A DNA stretch of 64,000 nt, taken from Deinococcus cellulosilyticus NBRC 106333 = KACC 11606 (GTDB lineage: Bacteria; Deinococcota; Deinococci; Deinococcales; Deinococcaceae). The notes beneath the pieces are model-generated. The model was not told the DNA's origin and did no database searches. It worked only from the letters and a program-made list of their open reading frames with translations. The translations under genes and the position numbers were made by a program. Position 1 is the stretch's first letter, and each line of letters begins with the position of its first letter. The stretch is taken from positions 123,568 to 187,567 of the forward strand of contig NZ_BJXB01000011.1 in the NCBI RefSeq assembly GCF_007990775.1. Direction: 5' to 3'. Below are positions 26,154 through 33,894 of the stretch, one piece after another.

Positions 26154-26558
26154 TCAGTGGCTGGCGTAATCCTGAACTTCACGGTCAAACAGTCCAACCA
26201 GACCAAGGATGGCAGGAATGGCCAGAACGATGCTGCTGATGTAACCAAGCAGGTTGAGGATCATCAGGATGAGGCTGAGGACCCATCCCCAGCGCTTGCC
26301 CTCTTTGAGCCCACGGGCAGCCAGGAAGTGCAAAATGGCCCCCACAAGTCCAGTGATGACCCCTCCAATTCCAAAGATGAATCCAATGACCACTCCAATA
26401 AAACTTTCATCGCTGGTTTCTCCTGCAGCACCCAGGATGGCCCCGGCAACCGTGCCTCCCAGGATGGAGAGCAGAATCAACAGGATGCTGAAAACCATGT
26501 AAATGTAAAGGTTGACGGTGACCCAGCTCAATTTGGCAGGTTGCATGGATTTGATCAT
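26154..26558 (-). CDS. Small multipass membrane protein
   Basis: A 134-aa protein with four predicted membrane helices (VFSILLILLSILGGTVAGAIL; FIGVVIGFIFGIGGVITGLVG; and two in the second half). A short loop AARGLKEGKRWGW between helices is typical of DUF4064-like and related small membrane proteins. No function is known. It is convergent with fusA2. Confidence 0.72.
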   Translation of the reverse strand: MIKSMQPAKLSWVTVNLYIYMVFSILLILLSILGGTVAGAILGAAGETSDESFIGVVIGFIFGIGGVITGLVGAILHFLAARGLKEGKRWGWVLSLILMILNLLGYISSIVLAIPAILGLVGLFDREVQDYASH

Positions 26559-26729
26559 GACAAAATGTTACTGAATTGCAACTGAAGTCTCAAGGGGGAC
26601 AAACCTGTAATGTCTGGGTGTTAATGGTTTCAAATCAAACGATTTAAGGTTTGTGTGAGGCTGCTGATGCTAAACTTCAGTTACCTCTTTGCGCAAACCT
26701 CTCTGGATTGGAGAGTCAGAACACGGGCC

Positions 26730-27493
26730 CTAATGACAGGGCTCGTGCATTTTTATTCTGGACAGAAAAACCTGAGCCACCTGCGGATCAAAATGGGTGC
26801 CCACCCGCTCCTGAATCATGCGCAGGGCCTCTTCCTGGGGCAGGGCTTTCGATAGGGCCGGTTGCTGGTCAGTGCGTCATAGACATCCACCACAGAGAAG
26901 ATGCGGGCCAGATAAGGGATCTCTTCGCGCCTGAGTTGCAGAGGATAGCCTGTGCCATCCCACTTTTCGTGGTGGTAGTAAATGACCTCTCTGGCAGGTC
27001 CCAGAAAGTCCAGGGCTTCCATCCAGTTCATGCCGTATTCGGTGTGTTTTTGCATCACCAGAAATTCCTCTTCAGAGAGGTGCATGGGTTTGCTGAGGAT
27101 GTCCTGGGGAATGCCCAGTTTGCCGATGTCGTGAAGCAGGGCCCCCCAGCGCAGGTATTTCAACTCGGGTTCACTGAGGCCAACTTCTCTTCCAAGCCAC
27201 TCCGCAAGGTGCATGGTTCTTTCGCTGTGTTCCAGGGCACTGGGATTGCCCAGTTTGAGCGCTCTGGCCCACCCCATCACTGCGGCTTCGCAGAGGGTGG
27301 TGGTCTCGCTGGTTTCGCGTGGAGGAACCACCGGCTGGCATTTCCAGAGCATCCATCCACCTACCAGGAGCATCCATATCGCAGCTGCAAGCACTCCCCA
27401 GGAGGTCAGCAGATGGAGCAGGGTGCTTCCTCCCAGCAGACATCCCAGACCCCAGAGCAGGTGGGACATGGACAGTGCGCGGTGCTTGAACAC
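26730..27493 (-). pseudogene. HD-GYP domain protein with a frameshift near its 3' end
   Basis: Two N-terminal membrane helices (residues ~9-50) precede an HD-GYP domain: LLHDIGKLGIPQ, the HH pair in VIYYHHEKWDGTGYP and DVYDALTSNRPYRK. HD-GYP enzymes hydrolyse cyclic di-GMP. After RPYRK the frame runs into a stop at 26816. Stepping back one base near 26843-26848 restores the expected ALPQEEALRMIQERVGTHFD, ending at TAG 26730. One base appears to be missing: a mutation, a sequencing error, or unlikely recoding. The start is GTG 27493 or ATG 27469. Confidence 0.8.
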
Positions 27494-27602
27494 GGTGGCC
27501 TCGTGAAGGGTGTGACGTTTTCATGATCATACTTCAGCTGGGCTTCAGCTGACAGAAGCTTGACTAAACGAAAAGGTGACTTTGAGCCAGAACAATCAAA
27601 AA

Positions 27603-27626
27603 TTCTCCGGCCCACAGGCCGGAGAA
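27603..27626 (-). terminator. Terminator after the 101-aa gene
   Basis: A 10-bp stem TTCTCCGGCC / GGCCGGAGAA with a 4-nt loop; on the minus strand TTTTTG follows. Confidence 0.85.
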
Positions 27627-27641
27627 CGAAGATTCATGCAT

Positions 27642-27947
27642 TCAGTTCAGTTCGCGTTTGCCGCAGAGGGTTTCGATCATCAGAATCCACTGCTTGACGT
27701 ATTCCTTGTGGGCTTCGGCCCGTTCCAGAAGCTTTCTGGCCTGATCCTCGTTGACCTTTTCCCCCCGCGAGGCTTTCTGGATCATGTTGTGGGCCTCACG
27801 GATGAAGCCACATTCCACTTCCAGTCCCGCTTCCATGTTGGGATTGAAAAAATCCTTGAACGACCGGTGACTGCGCAGGTATTGCGTGTCCTGGTCGACT
27901 TCCCTGCTGATGGCGTCCAGTTCCTGAAGCGCACGCTTAAAGTCCAT
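27642..27947 (-). CDS. Uncharacterised helical protein (101 aa)
   Basis: About 101 aa from MDFKRALQELDAISREVD. Nearly all helix-forming and charged, with a QARKLLERAEAHKEYVKQW segment suggesting a helical hairpin or coiled coil. No signal, no membrane segment, no family recognised. The start is uncertain: another in-frame codon lies 18 nt upstream and there is no clear ribosome site. It ends at a strong terminator. Confidence 0.65.
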   Translation of the reverse strand: MDFKRALQELDAISREVDQDTQYLRSHRSFKDFFNPNMEAGLEVECGFIREAHNMIQKASRGEKVNEDQARKLLERAEAHKEYVKQWILMIETLCGKRELN

Positions 27948-28099
27948 GCTCTCAGGGTAGCACATTGCAATTCAGTTGCAATTCAGCTTCGGGCTAGACA
28001 AATCTGACTTTACAGATTGAAAGTAAAAAATGTACGAAACTCCAGCAAAGGATCAAAATTCTGCAATGCAGAGGAGCCTCCGGCAAGATCACAAATAAG

Positions 28100-28121
28100 G
28101 GAGATGCTGTACAGCATCTCC
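28100..28121 (-). terminator. 22-bp palindrome, probable terminator on the minus strand
   Basis: GGAGATGCTGT / ACAGCATCTCC forms a perfect palindrome. On the minus strand CTTATTTG follows, consistent with ending the short transcript that carries the 22-aa ORF. Confidence 0.6.
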
Positions 28122-28175
28122 TGATCACATAACAGTACCGAGTCAATGCCATTTAACGCATGGCTGCGAGATAAT

Positions 28176-28188
28176 GGATCACCTCCTT
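28176..28188 (-). promoter_or_regulatory. Extended Shine-Dalgarno sequence, 13-nt complement of the 16S rRNA 3' end
   Basis: The minus strand reads AAGGAGGTGATCC, perfectly complementary to the universal 16S tail GGATCACCTCCTT. It overlaps the stop codon of the 22-aa ORF. The nearest downstream starts are non-standard (ATT at 6 nt) or lie inside the motif (GTG), each opening a frame of 9-10 codons. Confidence 0.6.
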
Positions 28189-28255
28189 AGCGATGTTTGC
28201 GCCACTTGTTATGAGGACGGGTATGACGCCAGAGCCAGAGCATGTACTTCCTCAT
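28187..28255 (-). CDS. Tiny Trp/Arg-rich ORF (22 aa)
   Basis: ATG 28255 has GGAGG 4 nt upstream, as good a ribosome site as any in the window. The peptide begins MRKYMLWLWRHTRPH and ends KWRKHR: three Trp, seven Arg/Lys and three His. It may be a leader peptide, a small membrane-active peptide or a regulatory ORF. The unit lies between the terminator of the gene at 28522 and the palindrome at 28100, so it would be its own transcript. Not verifiable without homologues. Confidence 0.5.
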   Translation of the reverse strand: MRKYMLWLWRHTRPHNKWRKHR

Positions 28256-28421
28256 GACACCTCCGAGGTAATGAAAAGAACTATGCTTCATATTTCATCT
28301 TTTGGAGCTTCACATCGGGGCGAAATCCCTCTATTTAACGGTTGGGTTAAAGGCAGCGGCCATCCTGTGAATTCTCTGAGACCATCACCAAGCTTTTTCT
28401 TTAGAAAAACAGGGAAGCATC

Positions 28422-28450
28422 AAAAAGCACGCCTGAAAGAAGCGTGCTGA
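28422..28450 (-). terminator. Terminator after the 86-aa gene
   Basis: Stem AGCACGC / GCGTGCT with a 9-nt loop; on the minus strand TTTTTG follows. Confidence 0.75.
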
Positions 28451-28521
28451 AAGAAGTTTTTCTCTGATCTGGATTCTCATGTTTGGATTTGTTCTGGGCT
28501 GACACAAATCACAGCCCATCC

Positions 28522-28782
28522 TCAGCGGGACTGGGGTTTGCCGCCCAGAGATTCGATGCGGGTGTGCTGTTGCATCACCTCATAAAACTTCTGGGCTTCT
28601 TCACGGGTGGCTTCCAACTGGATTTCAAACCCCTTGTGATGCAGAGGATTGAGGTCAAGATAATCTTTGTTGCCGTTGACCTTCACCTTGCGACCCGTCA
28701 GGGACTCGATCTTCTGGGCAAGTTGGGTGGTGTTGTTTTCAAGGGCATCGGTGATGACCCGGAATCTGAATGTGCTGACCAT
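28522..28782 (-). CDS. Uncharacterised small protein (86 aa)
   Basis: An 86-aa protein opening MVSTFRFRVITDALENNT. The pattern, a strand then LAQKIESLTGRKVKVN, then FEIQLEATREEAQKFYEVM, suggests an alpha/beta sandwich of ACT- or ferredoxin-like size. I do not recognise the family. A longer frame extends upstream but its extra residues look non-coding. No clear ribosome site. Confidence 0.6.
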   Translation of the reverse strand: MVSTFRFRVITDALENNTTQLAQKIESLTGRKVKVNGNKDYLDLNPLHHKGFEIQLEATREEAQKFYEVMQQHTRIESLGGKPQSR

Positions 28783-28905
28783 GCCTGATGTTCGCTGCTG
28801 GCAGGCTTCAGGACAGTGGGCTACCGCGCACTTTCCAGGCTGGAAGGCAAAGCAATCAGGAACAGGGCAATGCCTGTTCCTGAAAGGGGACCCCCAGGGC
28901 AAGGT

Positions 28906-29037
28906 TCAGGATCGAGAGCGGGGTCTGGAGTGCCTGTCCTGTTCTGTTTGTTCGAAAGAATGGTCCACTGCGGAAACAAAAAGATAAGCAAGCCATCCCA
29001 GCAGCAGTCCCACCCCGAGAGAGAGCCAGAGCACCAT
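28906..29037 (-). CDS. Small single-span membrane protein (43 aa)
   Basis: ATG 29037 has GGAGG 6 nt upstream. The 43-aa product begins MVLWLSLGVGLLLGWLAYLF, one membrane helix, followed by a charged, Arg/Ser-rich tail. Too short for most gene finders. A hairpin CAGGAACAGG / CCTGTTCCTG (28857-28882) follows and may end the transcript. Function unknown. Confidence 0.6.
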   Translation of the reverse strand: MVLWLSLGVGLLLGWLAYLFVSAVDHSFEQTEQDRHSRPRSRS

Positions 29038-29157
29038 GTTCATCCTCCATCAAATGTGTATGCAGCATCCTAACTTTGGACGCTGAATTTTCACTGAAAA
29101 ACAGTAAAAAGAGTGTGCATGTTTTTGGGTTTGTGTATGAATATTGTGCAGTTTCGG

Positions 29158-29454
29158 TCAAGGCGCTTCGACAATGCGAAGTGCTGCACGGATGGCCTGC
29201 ACAGCGTCCTCAGAACGGCCCTGTTCCAGCAATGCAGGAACCCCTTGCAGATGTTCCAGCAGTTCCGCACGGTGCCCTTTCATCTCTGCATACGTCAGGT
29301 GCCTGAAGCCCTGAATGCTGTCGGGCTCACGGGTCAGGCGTTGCAAGGCTTCGAGCTCTTCATTGAGTTGACCATGTTTGAACAGGTCATAATCCGGGTC
29401 CCTGAGCAGTGAAAAAAGGTGGTCCAGTGAAGTGCGGGCATCGGTCACGTTCAT
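29158..29454 (-). CDS. Uncharacterised helical protein (98 aa)
   Basis: 98 aa from ATG 29454, selected over earlier in-frame starts by GGAGGA 5-6 nt upstream. Mostly amphipathic helices (TSLDHLFSLLRDPDYDLF, LNEELEALQRLTREP); no membrane segment. Family unknown. An intrinsic terminator (29473-29520) stands only 19 nt upstream of the start on the same strand, so expression may depend on read-through. Confidence 0.62.
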   Translation of the reverse strand: MNVTDARTSLDHLFSLLRDPDYDLFKHGQLNEELEALQRLTREPDSIQGFRHLTYAEMKGHRAELLEHLQGVPALLEQGRSEDAVQAIRAALRIVEAP

Positions 29455-29860
29455 GCGTTCCTCCATCAGAAGAAAAATCCCCGAGTGCAACATGGACCTC
29501 CACCAGGTCCATTCTCGGGGTTAAGGCCAGTGTAGAAGCAGGGGCAGGAGGCACCTGTAAGGATTCTTACACCCCAGAAAACAATCCCACCTGTGCCGCT
29601 AACAGGTGGGAGAACCAGAGGAGTGTGGCCTCGGGAAGAGGTTCAAAGATCAGTCAAAACCTACACAAACAGGGCCATCCTGAGAAAGGAGCTCCTGCTG
29701 TCCACCCTGCGAAGTGAAACCACTGCATGCCGCAAGGTCCTGAGCTTGCTGCCCCTAGATTAGCGTCATGAACTGAAACGGCTCTGAGGGACACTGAAAA
29801 CAGTCTGAAGTTCAGCACCTCATCCAGAAAACCGGGGCACGGAAGATGTTACTTTGGGTT
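29455..29860. other. Gene-free region with two minus-strand hairpins
   Basis: About 400 nt without a credible ORF. It holds the terminator at 29473-29520, a second terminator-like stem at 29587-29611 (CCCACCTGT / ACAGGTGGG, followed on the minus strand by ATTGTTTT), and a small TGTAAG / CTTACA hairpin near 29552. It could encode a short minus-strand RNA. Confidence 0.5.
29473..29520 (-). terminator. Terminator or attenuator before the 98-aa gene
   Basis: A two-part stem: CCCCGAG / CTCGGGG outside (29479-29485 with 29514-29520), ATGGACC / GGTCCAT inside (29492-29498 with 29506-29512). On the minus strand TTTTT follows at 29477-29473. Confidence 0.7.
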
Positions 29861-30103
29861 ATGGCAAAAGTTCTGGTGGTTCTGAATGGCATCACTGCAA
29901 TAGGCGAATCGGACAAATCCATCTCGGAAATGCTGTCCGAGCACATGTTCACCCTGGAAAATGCCAGCATCGGAGATGAAAGCATCGAACTGCTTTTCGT
30001 GCGCAGTGCAGCGGTCTCTGCCATTGGCATGGTGGACCACACCCTGGAAGATGCCCTCACCTCGGTCAGTGTGATTCAGGAGGACCAGCGAAACCGCATT
30101 TGA
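29861..30103 (+). CDS. Uncharacterised small protein (80 aa)
   Basis: An 80-aa acidic protein opening MAKVLVVLNGITAIGESD. Codon choice in the plus frame is like neighbouring genes, and both minus-strand frames here look like shadows. It could form a small alpha/beta fold (strand VLVVLNG, helix SISEMLSEHMF, strand ELLFVRSA). An ATG 15 nt upstream is possible. No ribosome site or family is evident. Confidence 0.5.
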   Translation: MAKVLVVLNGITAIGESDKSISEMLSEHMFTLENASIGDESIELLFVRSAAVSAIGMVDHTLEDALTSVSVIQEDQRNRI

Positions 30104-30124
30104 CGGTTCCTGCTGCAAAAGCCC

Positions 30125-30505
30125 TCAACTGTGAGCATGCAAATGACGTTCGATGTGCTCCAGCAACTGGGTCACATCGAAAGGTTTCGCCACAAAATCT
30201 GCAGCTCCATCTTCCATGAGCTGGCTCACCACATTCAGGTCCTCGGTTGCGGAAACCACAATCACGGTGGCGTCAGAGCACTTCTGTTTCAGGTGGGGCA
30301 GCAATTCCAGCCCGCCTCCTCCCGGAAAATTCACATCCAGCAGGATCACATCAAAACACTGGTCTTCTTCAATGGCCTGCATGGCCTCTTCAAAATCTGT
30401 GGCGTCTTTCACCAGATACCGGTTCAGACGCAGGAAACGCACCAGCATGCGGCGCACGGTGCCGTCGTCTTCAATGACCAGAACTTTGGGATTGGGGATG
30501 TTCAT
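30125..30505 (-). CDS. Single-domain response regulator
   Basis: 126 aa, just one receiver domain. The phosphorylation site is Asp57 (FDVILLDVNF), with the acidic pair Asp13-Asp14, Ser85 and Lys107 (FVAKPFD). No DNA-binding or enzymatic output domain, so it acts by protein contact or as a phosphorelay step, like CheY or Spo0F. AGGAGA lies 3 nt before the ATG. No histidine kinase is adjacent. Confidence 0.9.
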   Translation of the reverse strand: MNIPNPKVLVIEDDGTVRRMLVRFLRLNRYLVKDATDFEEAMQAIEEDQCFDVILLDVNFPGGGGLELLPHLKQKCSDATVIVVSATEDLNVVSQLMEDGAADFVAKPFDVTQLLEHIERHLHAHS

Positions 30506-30822
30506 GCGTCTCCTGACAGCCGGAAATGGCAGCGCTGCTGCCTATCAGCAGTACAGCAGAAAGCCGGGCTGGATACTGTTTCATCCGAGACATTTGGGCC
30601 TCAGAAGAGGATAGGTATTGTGCCTTATGTGATCCCATGTCAAAGCGCAGGTCCTGTAAGAACCTTTATGCATCATATCCGGTTTCCCGGGAGTTGCAGT
30701 CTGCTTTTGCTGGGATGGAGTGAAGATTTGGACCGCTGATCCCTGTTGGCGCGAAAGATAGGAGCCTACAGCTGGAGATGGAGCCAAGAGAAAACCCTCC
30801 AGATTTCTCTGGAGGGTTGATG
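30506..30822. other. Gene-free region upstream of the response regulator
   Basis: About 317 nt. A TTGACA on the minus strand (30638-30643) could be the -35 box of the response regulator, but no good -10 follows. It also contains the tRNA-Val terminator. Confidence 0.45.
30793..30818 (-). terminator. tRNA-Val terminator
   Basis: An 11-bp stem AACCCTCCAGA / TCTGGAGGGTT, followed on the minus strand by TTTTC. Confidence 0.88.
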
Positions 30823-30897
30823 TGGTAGACCCGAGCAGATTTGAACTGCTGACCCCTACAGTGTCAATGTAGTGCTCTACCCCTGAGCTACGGGTCT
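30823..30897 (-). tRNA. tRNA-Val (anticodon GAC)
   Basis: 75 nt with CCA encoded. The acceptor AGACCCG pairs with CGGGTCT; the anticodon arm CTACA-TTGACAC-TGTAG reads GAC; the T arm is GCAGTTCAAATCTGC. It follows tRNA-Cys by 5 nt. Confidence 0.95.
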
Positions 30898-30902
30898 ATT
30901 CC

Positions 30903-30977
30903 TGGAGGCGCTGGGCGGATTTGAACCGCCGCATGGAGGTTTTGCAGACCTCTGCCTTACCGCTTGGCTACAGCGCC
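30903..30977 (-). tRNA. tRNA-Cys (anticodon GCA)
   Basis: 75 nt. The acceptor GGCGCTG pairs with CAGCGCC, followed by TCCA: the U73 discriminator expected for Cys. The anticodon arm GAGGT-CTGCAAA-ACCTC reads GCA. First gene of a two-tRNA unit. Confidence 0.95.
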
Positions 30978-30999
30978 GGGGTTTGGCCTAGCAGGGAAA

Positions 31000-31028
31000 A
31001 TAGTAGCATCTGATGCTCTATCTGTCAA
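31000..31028 (-). promoter_or_regulatory. Promoter of the tRNA-Cys/tRNA-Val unit
   Basis: On the minus strand: TTGACA (31023-31028), a 17-nt spacer and TACTAT (31000-31005), the best sigma-70-type match in the window. Confidence 0.85.
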
Positions 31029-31072
31029 ACGGATGAATGCATCTCCACCCGTTTGACCAGGTTCAAGCCTTT

Positions 31073-32755
31073 TCAGCTTCGTGCTGAACGCTGTTTTTGA
31101 ATGAAGTCCAGCATCTCCTGATGGCCCAGTGTGTTGATGACATGGGCCGGGGTCAGGCCCGCCTTGCGGGCCACGGCCACACCATAACGGATGTCCTTCA
31201 GGCCTCCAAGCACGTGAGCATCGGTGTTGATGGCAAATTTCAGGCGGTCCCGCCACTTCAGGGCCACCCGCCAGTCCAGGTCCAGACGGTAAGCGTTGGC
31301 ATTGATTTCAATGACCGTGCCCCGCTCTGCTGCGGCTTCCAGAACAGCATCGAGGTTCAGGGCGTAACTGGGCCTCCTCAGCAGAAGCCTGCCTGTGGGG
31401 TGGCCCAGAATGGTGACCAGAGGATGGCTGACCGCTTGAACAAGGCGTTTGGTCTGTTCTTCCTCCGAGAGGGTAAAGTGGCTATGAACGCTGGCCACCA
31501 CATAATCCAGTTCTGCAAGAACATCATCGGGATAGTCCAGACTGCCATCTTGCAGGATGTCCACCTCGGAGCCTTTGAGGATTTTGAAGCCCTCTTTGCG
31601 GAGTTCATCGATTTCACGCATCTGCTCCCGGAGGCGTTCAATGCTCAGGCCGTGGGCATAATATGCGCTGACCGAATGGTCTCCCATCCCGAGGTATTCA
31701 TGCCCGTTTTGCACCACCGTGGTGATCAGGTCACGGAGGGTGGGAATCCCATCGCTGTAATGGCTGTGGACGTGTAGCATGCCCCTGATGTCCCTGACGG
31801 TGATCAGTTCTTCTGCAGAAGGCAGAACAAGGCCTTCATGCTCGGGTTCGCGGTACTCAGGGGGCAGGTGGGGCAGTTCCAGAGCCTCGTACACGTCCTC
31901 CTCCGAAAGGGTGAAGAGGGGAGAGCTCTGCTGTTTGAGACCTGAGGAGGAGATCTCCATGCCTTTCTCCTGGGCTTTCTGCTCCAGTTTTTCTCGCCAG
32001 TAGGCCCCGCTGAACATGGCATCCATGGCACCGCGCACCTCGGGTTCGGCATAACCCACCTCGACCCGCACACCCTGAATGCGTCCCTGCCATGCAGCGT
32101 AGCCTTCTGCATGCTGCACATCCTCTGCAATCAGCTTGAGGGTCCCGTAGGTGCTCTCTTTGCTGCAGGAGATGGTGATTTCCACATCAGCTGAGGTTTC
32201 AAGCCCTCTGGAGACTGAACCTGCAAGTTTCGGGCTCATGTCCCTGAAGTTCTCCATGAGCACCTCTGCGATGCTCATGGCGGTGCTCATGTGTACACGC
32301 TCTTGCGATTGCAGGGCAAAGATCACGCTTTCCAGGATGTTAGCCTGGCTCTTGGCCCCAAAGCCTTTCAGGGTGGCGATCTGGCCGTTTTCGCAGGCTT
32401 CCCGCAGGTCTTCCAGGGATTCAATGCCGGTGTTCCAGAGCAAACGGATTTTCTTGGGTCCCAGTCCCCTCACCCGGAAGAGGGTCAGCACCCCTGCAGG
32501 GACCTGACTTGCTGCCTCTTCCAGAGGGCCAAAAACCCCTGTTTCCACGTATTCCACCAGCAGGGCAGCCAGGGTGCTGCCCACCTTGGGCACATCCCTG
32601 AATTTGCGCTGGACCAGATCTTCCAGGCTGTCTTCCACACTTTCCAGGCTGCGTGCTGCTGCCCGGTAGGAGTTGATGCGGAATGCGTTTTCTTCAAGCA
32701 GTTCAAACAGGTCTGCAGTCAAATTCAGGGTTTTGATCAGGTCCTTGAGGCTCAT
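31073..32755 (-). CDS. polX: DNA polymerase X family protein with C-terminal PHP domain
   Basis: 560 aa, typical length. Helix-hairpin-helix segments (~55-140, LFRVRGLGPKKIRLLW) lead into the nucleotidyltransferase core, then a PHP domain (~325-560) with HVHSHYSDG, GMGDHS, ASVHSHF and INTDAH metal-binding motifs. Bacterial PolX works in base excision repair; the D. radiodurans enzyme is linked to radiation repair. Here the polymerase Asp triad seems to read Asp190, Glu192 (SADVEITI) and Glu232, so polymerase activity is doubtful while PHP looks intact. TAAAAT lies 6 nt before the ATG. Confidence 0.9.
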   Translation of the reverse strand: MSLKDLIKTLNLTADLFELLEENAFRINSYRAAARSLESVEDSLEDLVQRKFRDVPKVGSTLAALLVEYVETGVFGPLEEAASQVPAGVLTLFRVRGLGPKKIRLLWNTGIESLEDLREACENGQIATLKGFGAKSQANILESVIFALQSQERVHMSTAMSIAEVLMENFRDMSPKLAGSVSRGLETSADVEITISCSKESTYGTLKLIAEDVQHAEGYAAWQGRIQGVRVEVGYAEPEVRGAMDAMFSGAYWREKLEQKAQEKGMEISSSGLKQQSSPLFTLSEEDVYEALELPHLPPEYREPEHEGLVLPSAEELITVRDIRGMLHVHSHYSDGIPTLRDLITTVVQNGHEYLGMGDHSVSAYYAHGLSIERLREQMREIDELRKEGFKILKGSEVDILQDGSLDYPDDVLAELDYVVASVHSHFTLSEEEQTKRLVQAVSHPLVTILGHPTGRLLLRRPSYALNLDAVLEAAAERGTVIEINANAYRLDLDWRVALKWRDRLKFAINTDAHVLGGLKDIRYGVAVARKAGLTPAHVINTLGHQEMLDFIQKQRSARS

Positions 32756-32808
32756 GCAGACATTTTACGGCCAGGGCAGAGTGGGGACTGAAAGTGGGGT
32801 TATATTAT

Positions 32809-32990
32809 GCCGAGGGCCTAGAGCCGAGGGCCGAGGGCAGGTCAGAAAGCAAAGGCTTTTGCTTTCGTGTGCAGTGGATATGTTGATCTGGTCGTGTTGA
32901 AGAGGGTTGACCTACAGGGCAAGCCAGCGGCCCGCCCCTACATCATTTGGTTGACGCCATAGGCCAGGAATTTACTTTGCTCTCGGCCCT
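32809..32990. repeat. Dispersed repeat, copy 2
   Basis: The left end is GCCGAGGGCC with further GAGCCGAGGGCCGAGGGC; the right end is GGAATTTACTTTGCTCTCGGCC. Inside lies a separate hairpin (GGGCAAGCC / GGCCCGCCC, ~32917-32937). The right end reaches the stop codon of hisJ, so the element fills the hisJ-polX gap. Confidence 0.8.
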
Positions 32991-33760
32991 TAGACCTGCT
33001 GTCTTCCCCTGAACGACACCACCTTCGCCCCCATCTTTTCCAGGTCCTGCACAGCTTCTGCAAAACGGTGCCCGACCTCTTCGGGCTTGTGGGCGTCGCT
33101 TCCGAGCACAAAAGGAATGCCTCTTTTGACGGCTTCGAGCACCAGGCTGTTTGAGGGGTAGGCTTCTTTGACAGGCTTTCTGTACCCTGCCGTGTTGTAA
33201 TCCAGGGCCATGCCTGCGGCAGCAACGGCATCCAGGGCTTCGAAGGCCAGAGAGGGGTCAGGTTGCAGGTGCCCGAATTTTTTGGGCAGGTCCAGGTGTC
33301 CGATGGAGTCAAAGAGACCGCTTTTTGCAGCCTGGGTGGCAAGCTGGTAATACTGCTGGTACAGCCCGGTCAGGTCGCGGTTGTCGTACTCAGCAATGAA
33401 TTCGGGGTTGTCAAACCCCCAGGCCCCCAGGTAGTGGATGCTGCCAATCACGTAATCCCAGGGATGACGGTCCAGCACTTTTTCCACGTAACGCTCGGTT
33501 CCGGGGTGGTAGTCTCCTTCAAGCCCCAGACGGATGTCCAGCCTGCCTTCAAAGGCCTGCTGGGCTTCCTGCACCCACTCGATGTAACGGTCCAGTTCAG
33601 AGAGGTGCATCCTCCAGGGCGCGTCGTACCATTCGGGCATGGGCATGTGATCTGTGAAGGTGATGCCAGTGAGACCTGCGTCCAGGGCGGCCTGGGCGTA
33701 TTCCATGGGGGTCCCGGAGGCGTGCTTGCAAAGGGGCGTGTGCATGTGGGAGTCGAACAT
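32990..33760 (-). CDS. hisJ: Histidinol-phosphatase, PHP type
   Basis: 256 aa; the opening MFDSHMHTPLCKHASG carries the first metal-binding motif, and FTDHMPMP, YVIGSIHYL and VLGSDAHKPEEVG follow. PHP-type HisJ removes phosphate from histidinol phosphate, the next-to-last step of histidine synthesis. The stop codon touches repeat copy 2. It lies upstream of polX on the same strand, so two PHP proteins are neighbours, probably by chance. Confidence 0.9.
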   Translation of the reverse strand: MFDSHMHTPLCKHASGTPMEYAQAALDAGLTGITFTDHMPMPEWYDAPWRMHLSELDRYIEWVQEAQQAFEGRLDIRLGLEGDYHPGTERYVEKVLDRHPWDYVIGSIHYLGAWGFDNPEFIAEYDNRDLTGLYQQYYQLATQAAKSGLFDSIGHLDLPKKFGHLQPDPSLAFEALDAVAAAGMALDYNTAGYRKPVKEAYPSNSLVLEAVKRGIPFVLGSDAHKPEEVGHRFAEAVQDLEKMGAKVVSFRGRQQV

Positions 33761-33894
33761 GGGGTCATTTTCGCATGCACGGTTGTTTCGCAGGCTGAAT
33801 TGGCTTCACAACCTGATCCATTCAGCAAAAGAGGGCCCTTTGGGGGATTTCCCCAGGGACAATTTTGAGGAATCAGCATTGTACAATTTCTGTA

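Noticed and set aside
28193..28450. An 85-codon plus-strand frame
   Set aside because: Runs antisense to the terminator and the 22-aa ORF; composition and start context look non-coding.
29521..29845. tmRNA, SRP RNA or RNase P RNA in the gene-free stretch
   Set aside because: None of the conserved cores (tRNA-like ends, GGAAGGAAGCAG, GAGGAAAGTCC) is present.
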